A stretch of 64,000 nucleotides of DNA from Dietzia natronolimnaea (GCF_002289575.1 NZ_NTGA01000014.1:1-64000); one strand, 5' to 3'; positions 18,979 to 29,800 are shown, counted from the first letter of the stretch. Notes: generated by a model not told the origin, from the letters alone. A program made the numbers and translations.

Positions 18979-20529
18979 CTACGAGGTCGCCTGGACCTTG
19001 TACTTGTCCGCGATACGCCGCTTGACCAACTTCCCGGTGGGGGTCCGGGGGAGTTCGTCGACGAAGTCCACCGCGCGCGGGATCTTGAAGTCCGATACGT
19101 GTCCGCGGAGCGATCCGAGTATCTCGTCAGCCAGGCCCGGGTCGCCGGCGCGGTCGGGTGCCGGCACCACCACGGCGTGGACCCTCTCCCCCATCTCCTC
19201 GTCGGGGATCCCGATCACGGCGACGTCGTCGACCGCCGGGTGCAATGCGAGTGCGTTCTCGATCTCCTGCGGGTAGATGTTCACGCCTCCGGAGATGATG
19301 GTGAACGCCTTGCGGTCGGTGAGGTAGAGGAAGCGATCTTCATCCAGGTACCCCACGTCGCCGAAGGTGGACCAGTTGGGGTGCTCGGGGTGGAAGACGG
19401 ACGCGGTCTTGTCCGGGTCGCCGTGGTAGGCGAAGGTGCCCTCGTCCTGCTGCCAGTAGATGGTGCCGATCTCGCCGATGGGGAGCTCGCGGCCCTCCTC
19501 GTCGCAGATGTGCGCGATGCCCTTGAGCCCGTCGCGACCCACCGACCCCGGACGCTCGAGTGCCTCCTGCGAGTTGATGAACGTGATCCCCATGCCCTCG
19601 GTGGCCGAGTAGTACTCGTGGATCACCGGGCCCCACCACTCGATCATCCTGCGCTTGACCTCAGGCGGGCACGGCGCGGCGGCGTGGATGGCGTGGGTCA
19701 TGCTGGACAGGTCGTAGCGCTGCCGCGTCTCCTCGGGCAGCTTGAGCATGCGCACGAACATCGTCGGCACCCACTGCGAGTGGGTCACGCGGTACTCCTG
19801 GATGAGCCGCAGGGACTCCTCGGCGTCGAAGCGGTCCATGAGAATCACGGTCCCGCCGACCGAGTTGACCACGCCGCAGAACCGCAGCGGGGCCGCGTGG
19901 TAGAGCGGGGCGGGGCACAGGTACACGCTGTCGGCGTCGAACGCGTAGAGAAAGCTGAACACCGGGGTGTAGACGTCGGGCACCTCGTCGATCTGCCCCT
20001 CCGGCGGGTCCACGCGCACGCCCTTGGGCCGTCCGGTGGTGCCGGAGGAGTAGAGGAAGTCGTGGCCCCGGGGCTGGTCGGCGGGCGGATCGGTGGGCTT
20101 GTCGGCCAGCAGCTCGCGATAGCCCGCGAACCCGTCGAGCGTTCCGCCGAACACGACCCGATGTTCGACGCCGGGGTGCGCGTCCGGGGACAGGTCCACG
20201 TGGTCGGCCACCGGCGCGGAGACGACGAGGGCGCGGGCTCCGCAGTCGCCGATGATGTAGGAGGACTCGTCTGCCGTCAGATGATGGTTGATGGCCGCGA
20301 TGTAGAGCCCGGTCCGAAGCGCGGCCCAGTAGATCTCGACCATCTCGAGCGTGTTGTCCGAGACCACGGCGATGGTGTCACCGGGGCGCAACCCCCAGTC
20401 GTCGGTGAGCACGTGCGCGAACTGGGCCGACCTGGCCTCGAGCTCGGCGTAGGTGATCTGCTCGCCCGTCGCGGGGCGGATCACGGCGGGCTTGTCGGGC
20501 GTGGTGGCGGCGAAGGTTCCCGGGAACAT
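18979..20529 (-). CDS. Acyl-CoA synthetase (FadD family, AMP-forming)
   Basis: 516 residues. AMP-binding motif YSSGTTGRPKG near residue 165, EYYSATEG (A5), GDVGYLDEDRFLYLTDR (A7/A8), and the adenylation lysine in PRTPTGKLVK near 505. Activates a carboxylate to its CoA thioester through an acyl-AMP. Resembles FadD members acting on bulky acids, but substrate cannot be told from sequence. Monocistronic. ATG 20529 gives the family start (FPGTFAATTPDKPAVI). Confidence 0.88.
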   Translation of the reverse strand: MFPGTFAATTPDKPAVIRPATGEQITYAELEARSAQFAHVLTDDWGLRPGDTIAVVSDNTLEMVEIYWAALRTGLYIAAINHHLTADESSYIIGDCGARALVVSAPVADHVDLSPDAHPGVEHRVVFGGTLDGFAGYRELLADKPTDPPADQPRGHDFLYSSGTTGRPKGVRVDPPEGQIDEVPDVYTPVFSFLYAFDADSVYLCPAPLYHAAPLRFCGVVNSVGGTVILMDRFDAEESLRLIQEYRVTHSQWVPTMFVRMLKLPEETRQRYDLSSMTHAIHAAAPCPPEVKRRMIEWWGPVIHEYYSATEGMGITFINSQEALERPGSVGRDGLKGIAHICDEEGRELPIGEIGTIYWQQDEGTFAYHGDPDKTASVFHPEHPNWSTFGDVGYLDEDRFLYLTDRKAFTIISGGVNIYPQEIENALALHPAVDDVAVIGIPDEEMGERVHAVVVPAPDRAGDPGLADEILGSLRGHVSDFKIPRAVDFVDELPRTPTGKLVKRRIADKYKVQATS

Positions 20530-20597
20530 GTCGCCAGGCTAACCGTCTCGCGTGACCTGGATCACGAAACTGCCAGACACGTGTCCAACAACGGCGG

Positions 20598-21155
20598 TCA
20601 GGAGTACATGCGCGGGTGCAGCCGGCCGATGTACGGCAGGTCGCGGTAGCGCTCGGCGAAGTCCAGGCCGTAGCCCACAACGAACTCGTTGGGGATGTCG
20701 AACCCGATCTCCAGAATGTCGAGGTCGGCCTTGACCGCGTCGGGCTTGCGCAGCAGGGTGACGATCTCCAGCGACCGCGGGTTGCGGGTCCGGAGGTTGC
20801 GCATCAGCCACGACAGGGTCAGACCCGAGTCGATGATGTCCTCGACGATGATCACGTCGCGGTCCGCGATGTCGCGGTCGAGGTCCTTGAGGATCCGCAC
20901 CACACCCGAGGAGCTGGTGGAGGAGCCGTAGGAGCTGACCGCCATGAACTCCAGCTCGGAGGGGATGGTCAGCGCGCGGGCGAAGTCGGAGACGAAGATC
21001 GCCGCGCCCTTGAGCACGGCGACCAGCACGACCTCCTGCTCGGAATCCCGGTAGCGCTCCCCGATCTTCGCGCCCATCTCGGCGATCCGGTCGCGGATCG
21101 CATCGGTGTCGATGAGCACCGACTCGATCTCGTCGGCGTACTTGTCCGTGCTCAT
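20598..21155 (-). CDS. hpt: Hypoxanthine phosphoribosyltransferase
   Basis: Purine salvage: hypoxanthine or guanine plus PRPP to IMP or GMP. 185 residues. PRPP loop [14 protein letters not shown] and [14 protein letters not shown] flexible loop are intact. The ATG directly follows the tilS stop codon, so tilS-hpt are coupled as in other actinobacteria. Confidence 0.96.
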   Translation of the reverse strand: MSTDKYADEIESVLIDTDAIRDRIAEMGAKIGERYRDSEQEVVLVAVLKGAAIFVSDFARALTIPSELEFMAVSSYGSSTSSSGVVRILKDLDRDIADRDVIIVEDIIDSGLTLSWLMRNLRTRNPRSLEIVTLLRKPDAVKADLDILEIGFDIPNEFVVGYGLDFAERYRDLPYIGRLHPRMYS

Positions 21156-22319
21156 CTACGTCCCCGCTCCGCTCGCCCGGTCGATCTCCAGGACCAGCTT
21201 TCCATGCCGCCGCCGAGCGACCAACCTGCCCCGGCCCGCCATCACACCCGAGACACCCGGGCCCGCGCCCGCACTCGTGTCACGGCCCGCGCCTGTTCCC
21301 GGGCCCGTGCCCCCCACAGCGACTCCCCCCTGTCCGTGCCAGTCGGTGACGAGGGCGGCCACCGCCGACAGGTGCGCGTACGTGGGCGACGGGCAGCCGT
21401 GGGCCAGCAGCCATCGCCGCAGGACCCGGGTGAGTACGGCGGTCGGCAACGGCTCGAGGACGGAGATGTCCAGTCCGCCGTCTCCGGAGACGGGCACGGC
21501 GGCGGCGAGACGGTCCAGCTCGTCGTCGTCGGTCCGGAGCAGCTCCGCGGTCCGCGCCAACCCCTCCGCCACCCCGCCCCCGAACACGTCCTCGAGGAGG
21601 GGCAGCACCTCGCGGCGCACGCGCACCCGGGTGAACGCCGGGTCGGTGTTGTGCGGGTCGTCCCACCAGTCCAGGCCCAACCCATGGCAGGCGGCGCGGG
21701 TGTCGGTCGCGCGCACACCGAGCAGCGGGCGGCCCCACGGCGCGTCCCAGGCGGCCATCGCGCGCAGGGACCGGGCGCCGGAACCCCGGCCGAGACCCAG
21801 CAGGACCGTCTCGGCCTGGTCGTCGAGAGTGTGGGCGAGCAGCACCGGGCGCCCCTCCCGCGCGGCGTCGAGCGCGGCGTACCGCGCGGTGCGCGCGGCG
21901 GCCTCGGGGCCGGAGCCGTCCGGGTCGACGACGACGACGAGCTCCCGCGACCGCGCCCCCAGTCGGCCCGCCGCCCGGCACGCCTCCCGCGCGACCTCGT
22001 CGGAGCCGGCTTGCAGGCCGTGGTCCACCACCAGCGCGGTCACCTCGGCGAACTCGGTCACCGCGGCGGCCGTGAGCGCGAGCGAGTCCGCTCCCCCGGA
22101 CAGCGCCACGCACACCTCGTCGCCCACCTCCGGGTGGGCGCGTCGGAACGCCCGCACGGCCGAGCGAACGGTCCACGCCGCGCCGGTCCACTCCCCGTCA
22201 GTGGGCCTGGCCTGGGCAGGCCGGGGTCGGGCGCGCTGGGCGTCGTCGGGCTGGGCTGCGGCGGGCTGCGTGTGGGCGGGCTGGGCGTCGGCCCGGTCCG
22301 GTCCGTCAGCGGCAGCCAC
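21156..22319 (-). CDS. tilS: tRNA(Ile)-lysidine synthetase
   Basis: Adds lysine to C34 of the CAU-anticodon tRNA-Ile. 387 residues; PP-loop SGGADSLAL near residue 75, HTLDDQAETVLLGLGRGSG, and WWDDPHNTDPAFTRVRVR typical of TilS. The first 50 residues are Ala/Gln/Pro-rich and precede the core; ATG 22319 overlaps dac by 14 bp and an internal start is possible. The C-terminal part is short, as in other actinobacterial TilS. Confidence 0.93.
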   Translation of the reverse strand: MAAADGPDRADAQPAHTQPAAAQPDDAQRARPRPAQARPTDGEWTGAAWTVRSAVRAFRRAHPEVGDEVCVALSGGADSLALTAAAVTEFAEVTALVVDHGLQAGSDEVAREACRAAGRLGARSRELVVVVDPDGSGPEAAARTARYAALDAAREGRPVLLAHTLDDQAETVLLGLGRGSGARSLRAMAAWDAPWGRPLLGVRATDTRAACHGLGLDWWDDPHNTDPAFTRVRVRREVLPLLEDVFGGGVAEGLARTAELLRTDDDELDRLAAAVPVSGDGGLDISVLEPLPTAVLTRVLRRWLLAHGCPSPTYAHLSAVAALVTDWHGQGGVAVGGTGPGTGAGRDTSAGAGPGVSGVMAGRGRLVARRRHGKLVLEIDRASGAGT

Positions 22320-23700
22320 AGCTGCGCAACTCCGCGGCGATCCGGTCGAGGACCGGGCGGGCCAAGGCGGCGTCGGTGCCGGAGGCGAGGAGCGCGAAGC
22401 TCATCGTCCGGCCGTCGGCGCTGGTGACGGTGCCGGCGAGCGCGCTGGTCTCCCTCAGGGTCCCGGTCTTGGCCCGCACCCACCCCGCACCCGCCGCCGA
22501 CGGGCCGTCGAAGCGGTCGACGAGGGTTCCCGACCCGGCTGCGATGGGCAGGGCGTCGAGCAGATCCCGCATTTCCCGGGTGGCGTCGGGGGCGGCGGCG
22601 GTGCGCAGGACGTCGGTGAGGGCGGCCGCCGAGATCCGGTTGCCGGCGCTCATGCCCGAACAGTCGTCGAGGCGGACCCCGGACATGTCGAGCCCCCGCT
22701 CGGCGAGGGTGTCCACCACGGCCGCGGTCCCGGCCGAGAACCCGGCCGCCTGGTCTGGATTCCGGGAGAGCGCGACCTCGCGGCAGACCGTCTCCGCCAG
22801 CACGTTGTCCGAGTGGACGAGCATCGAGCGCACCCGCTCGGTGAGCGGAGCGGACGACACGCGCCCGAACTCCTCCGTCGTCTCCACCGGCTCCTCCGAG
22901 ACGCTGACCTCGGCGGGGTCGACGCCCAGCTCACGGGCCAGGGCCCGGCCGGCCTCCAGCGTGGGCTCGGAGGTGCGGGGCGAGTACTCGTCCGCCGGAT
23001 CCAGGCGACCCGCGTCGAGCATCCACGCCTGGACCGGGGCGATGTTGCCCCCCGCGATGTCGACCGGGGACCAGCCCGGCCCGAGGCGCGGGCCGGTGTA
23101 CGGGCCAGGGGCCACCACGATGCGCGCGGGGGTCTGACCGGCGGTGCGGACGACTCCCGCGGCCTGCGCGATGGTGGCGGCACCGGGGAACAGCGGGCCG
23201 GGTTCGGCGGATCCGGACATGGTGGGGTCGCCGCCCGGGATCACGACGAGGGTGTCCGGCCGGGTGCCGCGCGCCAGAACGGTGTCGACACGGGCGTCGG
23301 CGGGCAGACGAGTGAGCGCGGCGACGGCCGTGAGCAGCTTGACCGTCGAGGCCGGGACGCGGGCGTCGCGGGGGCGTCGCTCCCACAGGACCTGCCCGGT
23401 GGCATCGTCCACCACGCTCGCGGTCAGGTCCCCGACCGCCGGCTCCGAGGCAAGCGGCCCCAGGATCTGCTCGAGGGCTCCCGGGTCGGGGGTCGGCGAG
23501 TCATCCCCGGCCGCCAGCAGACCCGGGGACGGCGGGGGCCCGGCGGAGGCGGACCCGCCGCGGCCGACGCCCAGCTCCCGCTCGACGTCAGTGAGGAGCG
23601 CCGCCGCCACGAGGCCCGCCACCAGCAGCGTGACGGTGACCAGGACTACTCCGATCCGCCATACCGGGCCCCGCCCGCGCCACACGCCCCGCTCGGTCAC
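22306..23700 (-). CDS. dacB: D-alanyl-D-alanine carboxypeptidase/endopeptidase (PBP4, peptidase S13)
   Basis: 464 residues. One N-terminal membrane anchor (IGVVLVTVTLLVAGLVAAALL). Penicillin-binding motifs: SxxK in PASTVKLL near 118, SxN in HSDNVLAE near 298, KTG in RAKTGTLRE near 415. Trims or cuts D-Ala-containing peptidoglycan peptides outside the membrane. Overlaps tilS by 14 bp; order dac-tilS-hpt is conserved in mycobacteria (Rv3627c-Rv3624c region). Divergent from ppa. Confidence 0.93.
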   Translation of the reverse strand: MTERGVWRGRGPVWRIGVVLVTVTLLVAGLVAAALLTDVERELGVGRGGSASAGPPPSPGLLAAGDDSPTPDPGALEQILGPLASEPAVGDLTASVVDDATGQVLWERRPRDARVPASTVKLLTAVAALTRLPADARVDTVLARGTRPDTLVVIPGGDPTMSGSAEPGPLFPGAATIAQAAGVVRTAGQTPARIVVAPGPYTGPRLGPGWSPVDIAGGNIAPVQAWMLDAGRLDPADEYSPRTSEPTLEAGRALARELGVDPAEVSVSEEPVETTEEFGRVSSAPLTERVRSMLVHSDNVLAETVCREVALSRNPDQAAGFSAGTAAVVDTLAERGLDMSGVRLDDCSGMSAGNRISAAALTDVLRTAAAPDATREMRDLLDALPIAAGSGTLVDRFDGPSAAGAGWVRAKTGTLRETSALAGTVTSADGRTMSFALLASGTDAALARPVLDRIAAELRSCGCR

Positions 23701-23882
23701 CGACCCCCGCCCTCCCGCACTCTCGATCCCTCGCCCCCGACCAGGCAGCGGCCATCAATCACCCACGCTAGCGGGCGACCTGACGGCGACCGCCCCCGGT
23801 GCCGGACCTGCCTACTAGAATCGTTGCGAATTCCCGGGCGCGCGTCCGGGGTCCCGAGAACGCCGATCAGCGAGGTACGCCA

Positions 23883-24395
23883 GTGTCCGTCGAAGTGACC
23901 ATCGAGATCCCCAAGGGCTCGCGCAACAAGTACGAGATCCATCACGAGACCGGGAAGATCTACCTCGACCGGTTCCTGTTCACCTCGATGGGCTACCCGG
24001 CCGACTACGGGTTCATCGACAACACGCTCGCCGACGACGGCGACCCGTGCGATGCGCTGGTCCTGCTGGACGAGTCGGTGCACCCCGGCGTCATAGTCAA
24101 CGCCCGCGTCGTGGGTGTCTACACCATGTCCGACGAGGCCGGCGGCGACGACAAGCTGCTGTGCGTCCCGGCCACGGACCCGCGGTGGGAGCACATCCAG
24201 GACATCGAGGACGTCCCGGACTTCGAACTCAAGGCGATCGAGCACTTCTTCCTCCACTACAAGGACCTCGAGCCCGGCAAGCACGTGACGCCCGGTGAGT
24301 GGAAGGGTAAGGACCTCGGCGAGAAGCTCATCGCCGAGGGCATCGAGAACTTCGCCAAGCACCCCGAGGAGAAGGCCGAGCCCAACCGCGGCTGA
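23883..24395 (+). CDS. ppa: Inorganic pyrophosphatase
   Basis: Hydrolyses pyrophosphate to phosphate and drives synthetic reactions. 170 residues. Family I motifs: [39 protein letters not shown] (metal-binding aspartates), and KHVTPGEW. Start GTG 23883 is preceded by GAGG; a TAGAAT box at 23816-23821 may be its -10. A strong terminator follows. Confidence 0.97.
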   Translation: MSVEVTIEIPKGSRNKYEIHHETGKIYLDRFLFTSMGYPADYGFIDNTLADDGDPCDALVLLDESVHPGVIVNARVVGVYTMSDEAGGDDKLLCVPATDPRWEHIQDIEDVPDFELKAIEHFFLHYKDLEPGKHVTPGEWKGKDLGEKLIAEGIENFAKHPEEKAEPNRG

Positions 24396-24477
24396 CTCCG
24401 CGCGGCCGGGGGGCCGGGACCGGGACCGGGCCGACTTCGTCCCGCGGCCACGCGACAGTCATTCCGAGGCCCACGCG

Positions 24478-24529
24478 AAGAGCGTTCCGCACACATCGCC
24501 CGAGAGGCGGGTGTGCGGAACGCTCTTTT
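24478..24529 (+). terminator. Rho-independent terminator of ppa
   Basis: Perfect 17-bp stem (24478-24494 with 24511-24527) and a short T-run after it. It may also end the convergent crotonase transcript. The following 24540-24605 is a G-rich simple-sequence stretch with no gene. Confidence 0.85.
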
Positions 24530-24616
24530 CGATGCGCCGGGCCGGGCGGGGCGCGCCTGGGTGGGCGCGGCGCGGGGGGCCGGGCGGGGCGGGGCGGGGC
24601 CTGTCGGCGCAGGAAC

Positions 24617-25480
24617 TCAGCGGCCGGTGAACTTCGCCTCGCGCTTCTCGAGCGTGGCCGAGATGGCCTCCATCATGTCGGCGGAGGCGAGGAACCCGGC
24701 GTTCCACGTGGCCACGTAGCGGTTGTTCTCGTAGATCTGCCCCTCGATGCCGCGGTTGAGCACCTCGCGGGTCCCGCGGACCACGAGCGGGGGGTTGCCG
24801 GCGATCTCGGCGGCGGTGGCGTGGGCCGAGTCCAGCACACCGGCGGCGTCCTCGGCCACATGGGTGACCAGCCCGTAGCGCAGGGCGGTCTGGGCGTCGA
24901 TGTCCCGCCCGGTCAGGGCGAGTTCTCGGGTCAGCCCGGAGCCGATGATGTGGGGAAGCCGCGCGAGCGAGCCCATGTCGGCCACGATCCCCACCTTGAC
25001 CTCGCGGATCGAGTAGGTCGAGTCGGCGGCGCCGTGGCGGACGTCGCACGCCGAGATCAGGTCCACCGCGCCGCCGATGCAGCGGCCCTGGACCGCCGCG
25101 ACGGTGGGGGTCTTGGCCGATGCCACCGAGTCGATGGCGCGACGCATGTCCTCGACGTGGTCGAGGATCCGCTCACTGCGGGAGGCGTCCGGGGTCGTGT
25201 CCTGGGGAAGGAACTCCATGAACTGCGGCATCATCGCCATGAGGTCGAGCCCGTAGGAGAAGTTGCGGCCCTCACCGGCGATGACGGCCGCGCGGACCTC
25301 GGGATCGGCGTCGAGCTCCGCCATGACGCGGGGCATCTCCGCCCAGAAGTCCGGCCCCATGCCGTTGTGGGGGCCGGGCCCGATCAGCGTCACCTGCGCG
25401 ACGTGCGGATGCCGGACCGCCTTCTCGATACGGACGGAGGAGTACTGACCGGGCGCGGCCGAGGTGTCTGAAGTGCTCAT
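24617..25480 (-). CDS. Crotonase family protein, dienoyl-CoA isomerase type
   Basis: 287 residues. The active-site region IGGAVDLISACDVRHG...IREVKVGIVADMG aligns with delta(3,5)-delta(2,4)-dienoyl-CoA isomerase: Asp in GAVDL, Glu in REVKVG and Asp in VADMG sit where the isomerase has its three acidic residues, whereas a hydratase would have Glu in the first place. It should shift double bonds during oxidation of unsaturated fatty acids. Substrate range unknown. A PspC gene starts just beyond its stop side neighbour; no operon partner is obvious. Confidence 0.8.
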   Translation of the reverse strand: MSTSDTSAAPGQYSSVRIEKAVRHPHVAQVTLIGPGPHNGMGPDFWAEMPRVMAELDADPEVRAAVIAGEGRNFSYGLDLMAMMPQFMEFLPQDTTPDASRSERILDHVEDMRRAIDSVASAKTPTVAAVQGRCIGGAVDLISACDVRHGAADSTYSIREVKVGIVADMGSLARLPHIIGSGLTRELALTGRDIDAQTALRYGLVTHVAEDAAGVLDSAHATAAEIAGNPPLVVRGTREVLNRGIEGQIYENNRYVATWNAGFLASADMMEAISATLEKREAKFTGR

Positions 25481-25503
25481 GCGCTCAGCCTGCCATGACG
25501 ACC

Positions 25504-25710
25504 TCAGGCGCGGGCGTCAGGCATCACGAACCACAGGATCACGTATAGGAGCACCTGCGGCCCGGGCAGCAGAAGCGAGGCCACGAACAGGACGCGGACC
25601 AATACCGGGTCGATCCCGAAATAGTCGGCGAGCCCGCCGCACACGCCCCCGATCCAGCGGTCCTCGGAGCGGGTCAGTCGCTTGGGCTGGGAGTCTGAAG
25701 GGTAGGTCAT
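25504..25710 (-). CDS. PspC-domain membrane protein
   Basis: 68 residues: a cytoplasmic start, the PspC signature RWIGGVCGGLADYFGIDPVLVRVLF and one or two membrane helices (VLLYVILWFVMP). Small PspC proteins act in envelope-stress sensing; no pspA is near. The 180 bp upstream (25711-25890) show no gene. Confidence 0.88.
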   Translation of the reverse strand: MTYPSDSQPKRLTRSEDRWIGGVCGGLADYFGIDPVLVRVLFVASLLLPGPQVLLYVILWFVMPDARA

Positions 25711-25890
25711 GACGTGTCACCTCGTCGTCGTCGTCAATGGTGGCCGGGGACCTCTCCCCGATGACCTCCAGTCTCCTCCCCCACGGCGCGCTCCACATCC
25801 GGGTTCGACCCCGATCTCCACCCTGATCCGCGACTCGGGGTGGGGACGCGGGCGGGGCCTCGGGGTGGGCTCGCCCGACGTTGCGGCGGC

Positions 25891-26736
25891 TCAGGTGTGG
25901 AACTCGCCGCAGTCCACGGTCAGGGTCTGGCCGGTGACCGCCGAGGCGGCGTCCGACAGGAGGAACAGCACCGGGTCGACGATCTCACGCTCGCTGGGCA
26001 GTCGACGCAGGTCAATCTTCTCGGCGGTGTGGGCGTAGACGTCCTCCACGGTCCCGCCGTACTTGCCCGCCAGGTGCTCGAAGTACCCCTTGAGCGTCTC
26101 GCCGTAGATGTAGCCGGGCGCCACGGTGTTGACGCGGATGCCGCGCGGCCCGAGTTCGGTGGCCAGGGAATGGCCCAGCGCGACGAGGGCGGTCTTGGCG
26201 ATCTTGTAACCGGCGTAGCGCTCGCGGGAGTGGTGGATGACGGCCGAGGCCATCATCACCACGGAGCTGCTCGCGGGCGCGGAGCTGCTCGCCGGCGCTG
26301 CAGTCGCGTCGGCCTCGCCCGCCCCCGCCGCCGCGCCGGCCTCGAGGAGCAGGGTGAACTCCTGGGTCGTACGGAGCGCGCCGAGGACCGACAGGTCGAT
26401 GCCCCGCGAGATCTGGTCGTGGTCGGTCTGCGCCAGCGGCTTCATGCTGGGCACCGCGAACGCGCTGTAGACCAGGCCGTGGACGGCGTCGGTGTGCTGC
26501 GCGACGGTCTCCCGCAACGCCCGCACGGAGTCGGGTTCGGTGGCGTCCACCGCGGCGGCGATCGCGGTGCCGCCGGCGGCGCGGACCTCGTCGACGATCC
26601 CGTCGAGACGGGAGGCGGTCCGGGCGGCCACGACGACGGTCGCACCCTGGTCTGCGGCGCGAAGGGCGAGGGTCCGGCCGAAACCGGGCCCCGCTCCCAC
26701 GATCACGATGGTCTTGTTCTCAAGAGATCCTGGCAT
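25891..26736 (-). CDS. Short-chain dehydrogenase/reductase
   Basis: 281 residues. NAD(P) loop VIVGAGPGFGRTLA near the start, LVYSAF in place of NNAG, catalytic Ser in MMASA and the YxxxK pair in RYAGYK. An Ala/Ser/Gly-rich insertion of about 25 residues precedes the catalytic Ser. A KstR-like box lies 8 bp before the start, so steroid- or lipid-linked expression is possible. Substrate unknown. Confidence 0.85.
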   Translation of the reverse strand: MPGSLENKTIVIVGAGPGFGRTLALRAADQGATVVVAARTASRLDGIVDEVRAAGGTAIAAAVDATEPDSVRALRETVAQHTDAVHGLVYSAFAVPSMKPLAQTDHDQISRGIDLSVLGALRTTQEFTLLLEAGAAAGAGEADATAAPASSSAPASSSVVMMASAVIHHSRERYAGYKIAKTALVALGHSLATELGPRGIRVNTVAPGYIYGETLKGYFEHLAGKYGGTVEDVYAHTAEKIDLRRLPSEREIVDPVLFLLSDAASAVTGQTLTVDCGEFHT

Positions 26737-26743
26737 GAGCTAA

Positions 26744-26757
26744 TAGAACCAGTTCTA
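26744..26757. promoter_or_regulatory. KstR-like operator TAGAACCAGTTCTA
   Basis: Matches the TnnAACnnGTTnnA pattern of the TetR regulator KstR (sterol catabolism) at all fixed positions; the two half sites are perfectly symmetric. It overlaps the promoter region of the SDR gene and lies 35 bp upstream of the -10 of the divergent NRPS-like gene. Confidence 0.6.
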
Positions 26758-26791
26758 CCGGCGCTGGGGGAGAGAGTTCACCCGACCGGGA

Positions 26792-26797
26792 TAACAT
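26792..26797 (+). promoter_or_regulatory. -10 element TAACAT of a leaderless NRPS-like mRNA
   Basis: Six bases separate TAACAT from the GTG at 26804; no ribosome-binding site is seen. Confidence 0.55.
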
Positions 26798-26803
26798 CCG
26801 CAC

Positions 26804-29800
26804 GTGCACACCATCCCTGAGCAGTATCTTCGCAGCTCACAGGCCCCGAGCCCCCGGACACTGCTGGACGTTCTCGACGCCGCGACGCAGCGCCACCCGG
26901 ACGCGCCGTGCCTCGACGACGGGTCGCGTGTCCTGAGCTACCGCGAGGTGTGGAAGGAGATCCACACCTCGGCGCGCTGGATGCAGGAGCAGGGCGTGGG
27001 GGCGGGCGACCGGGTGGGCATCCACATGCCCTCGGGCGGCGTCGAGTTGTATCTGGCCATCCTGTCGACGCTCGCCGCCGGAGCGGCGTATGTCCCCGTG
27101 GACGTGGACGATCCGGCCGACCGGGCCGACTTGGTCTTCGGCCAGGCGCAGGTCGCGGCCGTGTACACCGCGGAGGGGATGCGGGTCACCGACCCGCACC
27201 GCCCGGCCGACCCGTCGAGGAACCGGGGCCCCGGCGTCGACGACGACTGCTGGATCATCTTCACCTCCGGCACCACCGGCCTACCCAAAGGCGTGGCCGT
27301 GACCCACCGCAGTGCCGCCGCGTTCGTGGACGCCGAGTCGCGGGTCTTCCTCACCGGGGCCCCGCTCGGCCCGGGCGATCGGGTGCTGGCGGGACTGTCC
27401 GTGGCGTTCGACGCCTCCTGCGAGGAGATGTGGCTTGCCTGGGCGCACGGGGCGTGCCTGGTGCCCGCGCCCAGGTCGATCGTCAAATCCGGGCTCGACC
27501 TGGGCCCGTGGCTGCGCGACCGCGGGATCACGGTGATCTCCACCGTCCCGACCCTGGCCTCCATATGGCCCGAGGAGATGCTCGCCGACATCCGGCTGGT
27601 GATCCTCGGCGGCGAGGCCTGCCCGCCCGAGCTCGCAGCGCGACTCGCCGGTGAGGGCCGGGAGGTCTGGAACACCTACGGGCCCACCGAGGCCACCGTG
27701 GTGGCGTGCGCGGCGCAGCTGGACGGCAGAGGGGAGGTCTCGATCGGCCTTCCGCTGGACGGGTGGGATCTGGCCGTGGTCGACCCGGCGGGCCTGCCGG
27801 TCGGGTACGGCGAGTCCGGCGAGCTGGTGATCGGCGGGGTGGGACTGGCCCGATACCTCGACCCGGACAAGGACGCCGAGAAGTACGCGCCCATGGACTC
27901 CCTCGGCTGGGAGCGCGCCTACCGGTCCGGCGACGTCGTGCGCCTCGAGGCAGACGGACTGTATTTCGCCGGGCGCGTCGACGACCAGGTCAAGATCGGT
28001 GGACGCAGGCTCGAGCTGGGCGAGGTCGACACCGCGGTCTCCGCACTGCCGGGGGTGAGCGCCGGGGCCGCCGCGGTCAAGAAGTCCGACGCGGGCCAGC
28101 CCGTCCTCGTGGCCTACCTCGTGGCGGACGATCCCGCGGGCTTCGATCTCGCCGACGCCGCCGGGATCCTGCGCGACCGTCTGCCGGCGGGGGTGGTGCC
28201 CCGGCTGACGCTGGTCGACGAGTTGCCCACCCGGACGTCGGGGAAGGTCGACCGCGCGGCCCTGCCGTGGCCCCTGGCCCAGACCTCGGCCGCGGAGACC
28301 GAGCTCGAGGGCACCGACGCGTGGGTGGCCGAACTGTGGTCCTCGGCCCTCGGCGCCGACGTCTCCGGGGTCGACGAGGACTTCTTCGCCCTCGGCGGGG
28401 GCTCCCTCGCCGCGGCGCACGTGGTGGTGGCGGTCCGCGAGCGCTTCCCCTCCGTGACCGTGGGGGACATCTACGACCGCCCGCGGCTCGGTGACTTCGC
28501 GGGCTACCTCGACGAACTCGAGCCGGTGGCCGCCGTGGAGCCACGGCACGTGCGGCCCGTCGGCCGCGGAACGCAGCTGGTCCAGGTCCTGGCCACCCTC
28601 CCGCTGCTGACGGTCACCGGACTGCAGTGGCTCACCTGGCTGGGGATCGCCAACAACGTCGCCGCCTCGGTGGGCGTCCCCTGGGCGCGTCCGGTCTCGT
28701 GGTGGGTGCTCGGGATCCTCGCGGTGTTGCTGCTGTTGCCCGCGGGCCGCACGGTGGTCACGGGCCTGCTGTGCCGCGCCCTCACGGCCGGGATCACTCC
28801 CGGTACCTATCCGCGGGGCGGCTCGGTCCACCTGCGCCTCTGGGCGGCCGAGCGGCTGGTCGAGGTCTCCGGGGTCGCCAACCTCGAGGGCGCCGGATGG
28901 CTCACACCGTTCGCGCGGCTGCTCGGCGCGACGATCGGCCACGGGGTGGACATGCACACCCTGCCGCCCGTCACCGGACTGCTGACCGTGGGCGACGGGG
29001 CCTCCATCGAGCCGGAGGTCGACCTGGCCGGGTACTGGGTCGACGGCGACGTGGTGCACATCGGGACCGTGGAGATCGGCGAGAACGCGGTGGTGGGAGC
29101 CCGGTCCACGCTGCTGCCGGGCGCCGTGGTGGGCCGGGGCGCGCACGTGGAGATCGGATCCGCCGTGGTGGGCACCGTCAAGGCCGGGAAGCGCTACGCC
29201 GGGTCGCCGGCCCGCAAACGGGGGAAGCGGGGCTCGAGCTGGCCCGCCGAGCCCGCGCCCCACAACCGCATCTGGAGCCTCGTCTACCAGCTCTCCGCGG
29301 TGGCGCTCGGAGCGATGCCGTTGATCGCTCTCGCCGCCGGGCTCGCGGTGGTGGCCGCGGGGGCGCGGGATGCCACGACCCCCGGCCAGCTGTTCCTGCG
29401 CGCGGCCCTGTGGTCCGTGCCGGGGACACTGGTCGCGATCGTGCTGTTCGCCGCGCTCACCCTGGTGTCGGTGCGGGTGCTGTCGGTCGGGCTGCGGGAG
29501 GGCTTCCATCCGGTGCACTCCCGCATCGCCTGGCAGGCCTGGTGCAGCGAACGCATCATGGACGCCGCCCGCAACTGGCTGTACCCGCTCTACGCCTCGA
29601 TGCTCACGCCGATGTGGCTGAGGGCGCTGGGCGCGACGATCGGCAAGGACGTGGAGGCCTCGACCGTCCTGCTCATCCCCTCGCTCACCACCGTCCGCGA
29701 CGGGGCGTTCCTCGCCGACGACACGATGGTCGCGCCGTACGAGCTGGGGTCGGGGTGGATGCGGTTGGAGCAGGCGCAGGTCGGCAAGCGTGCGTTCCTG

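Noticed and set aside
24540-24605. G-rich run as a functional quadruplex
   Set aside because: Low-complexity G/C in an already G+C-rich genome; no supporting context.
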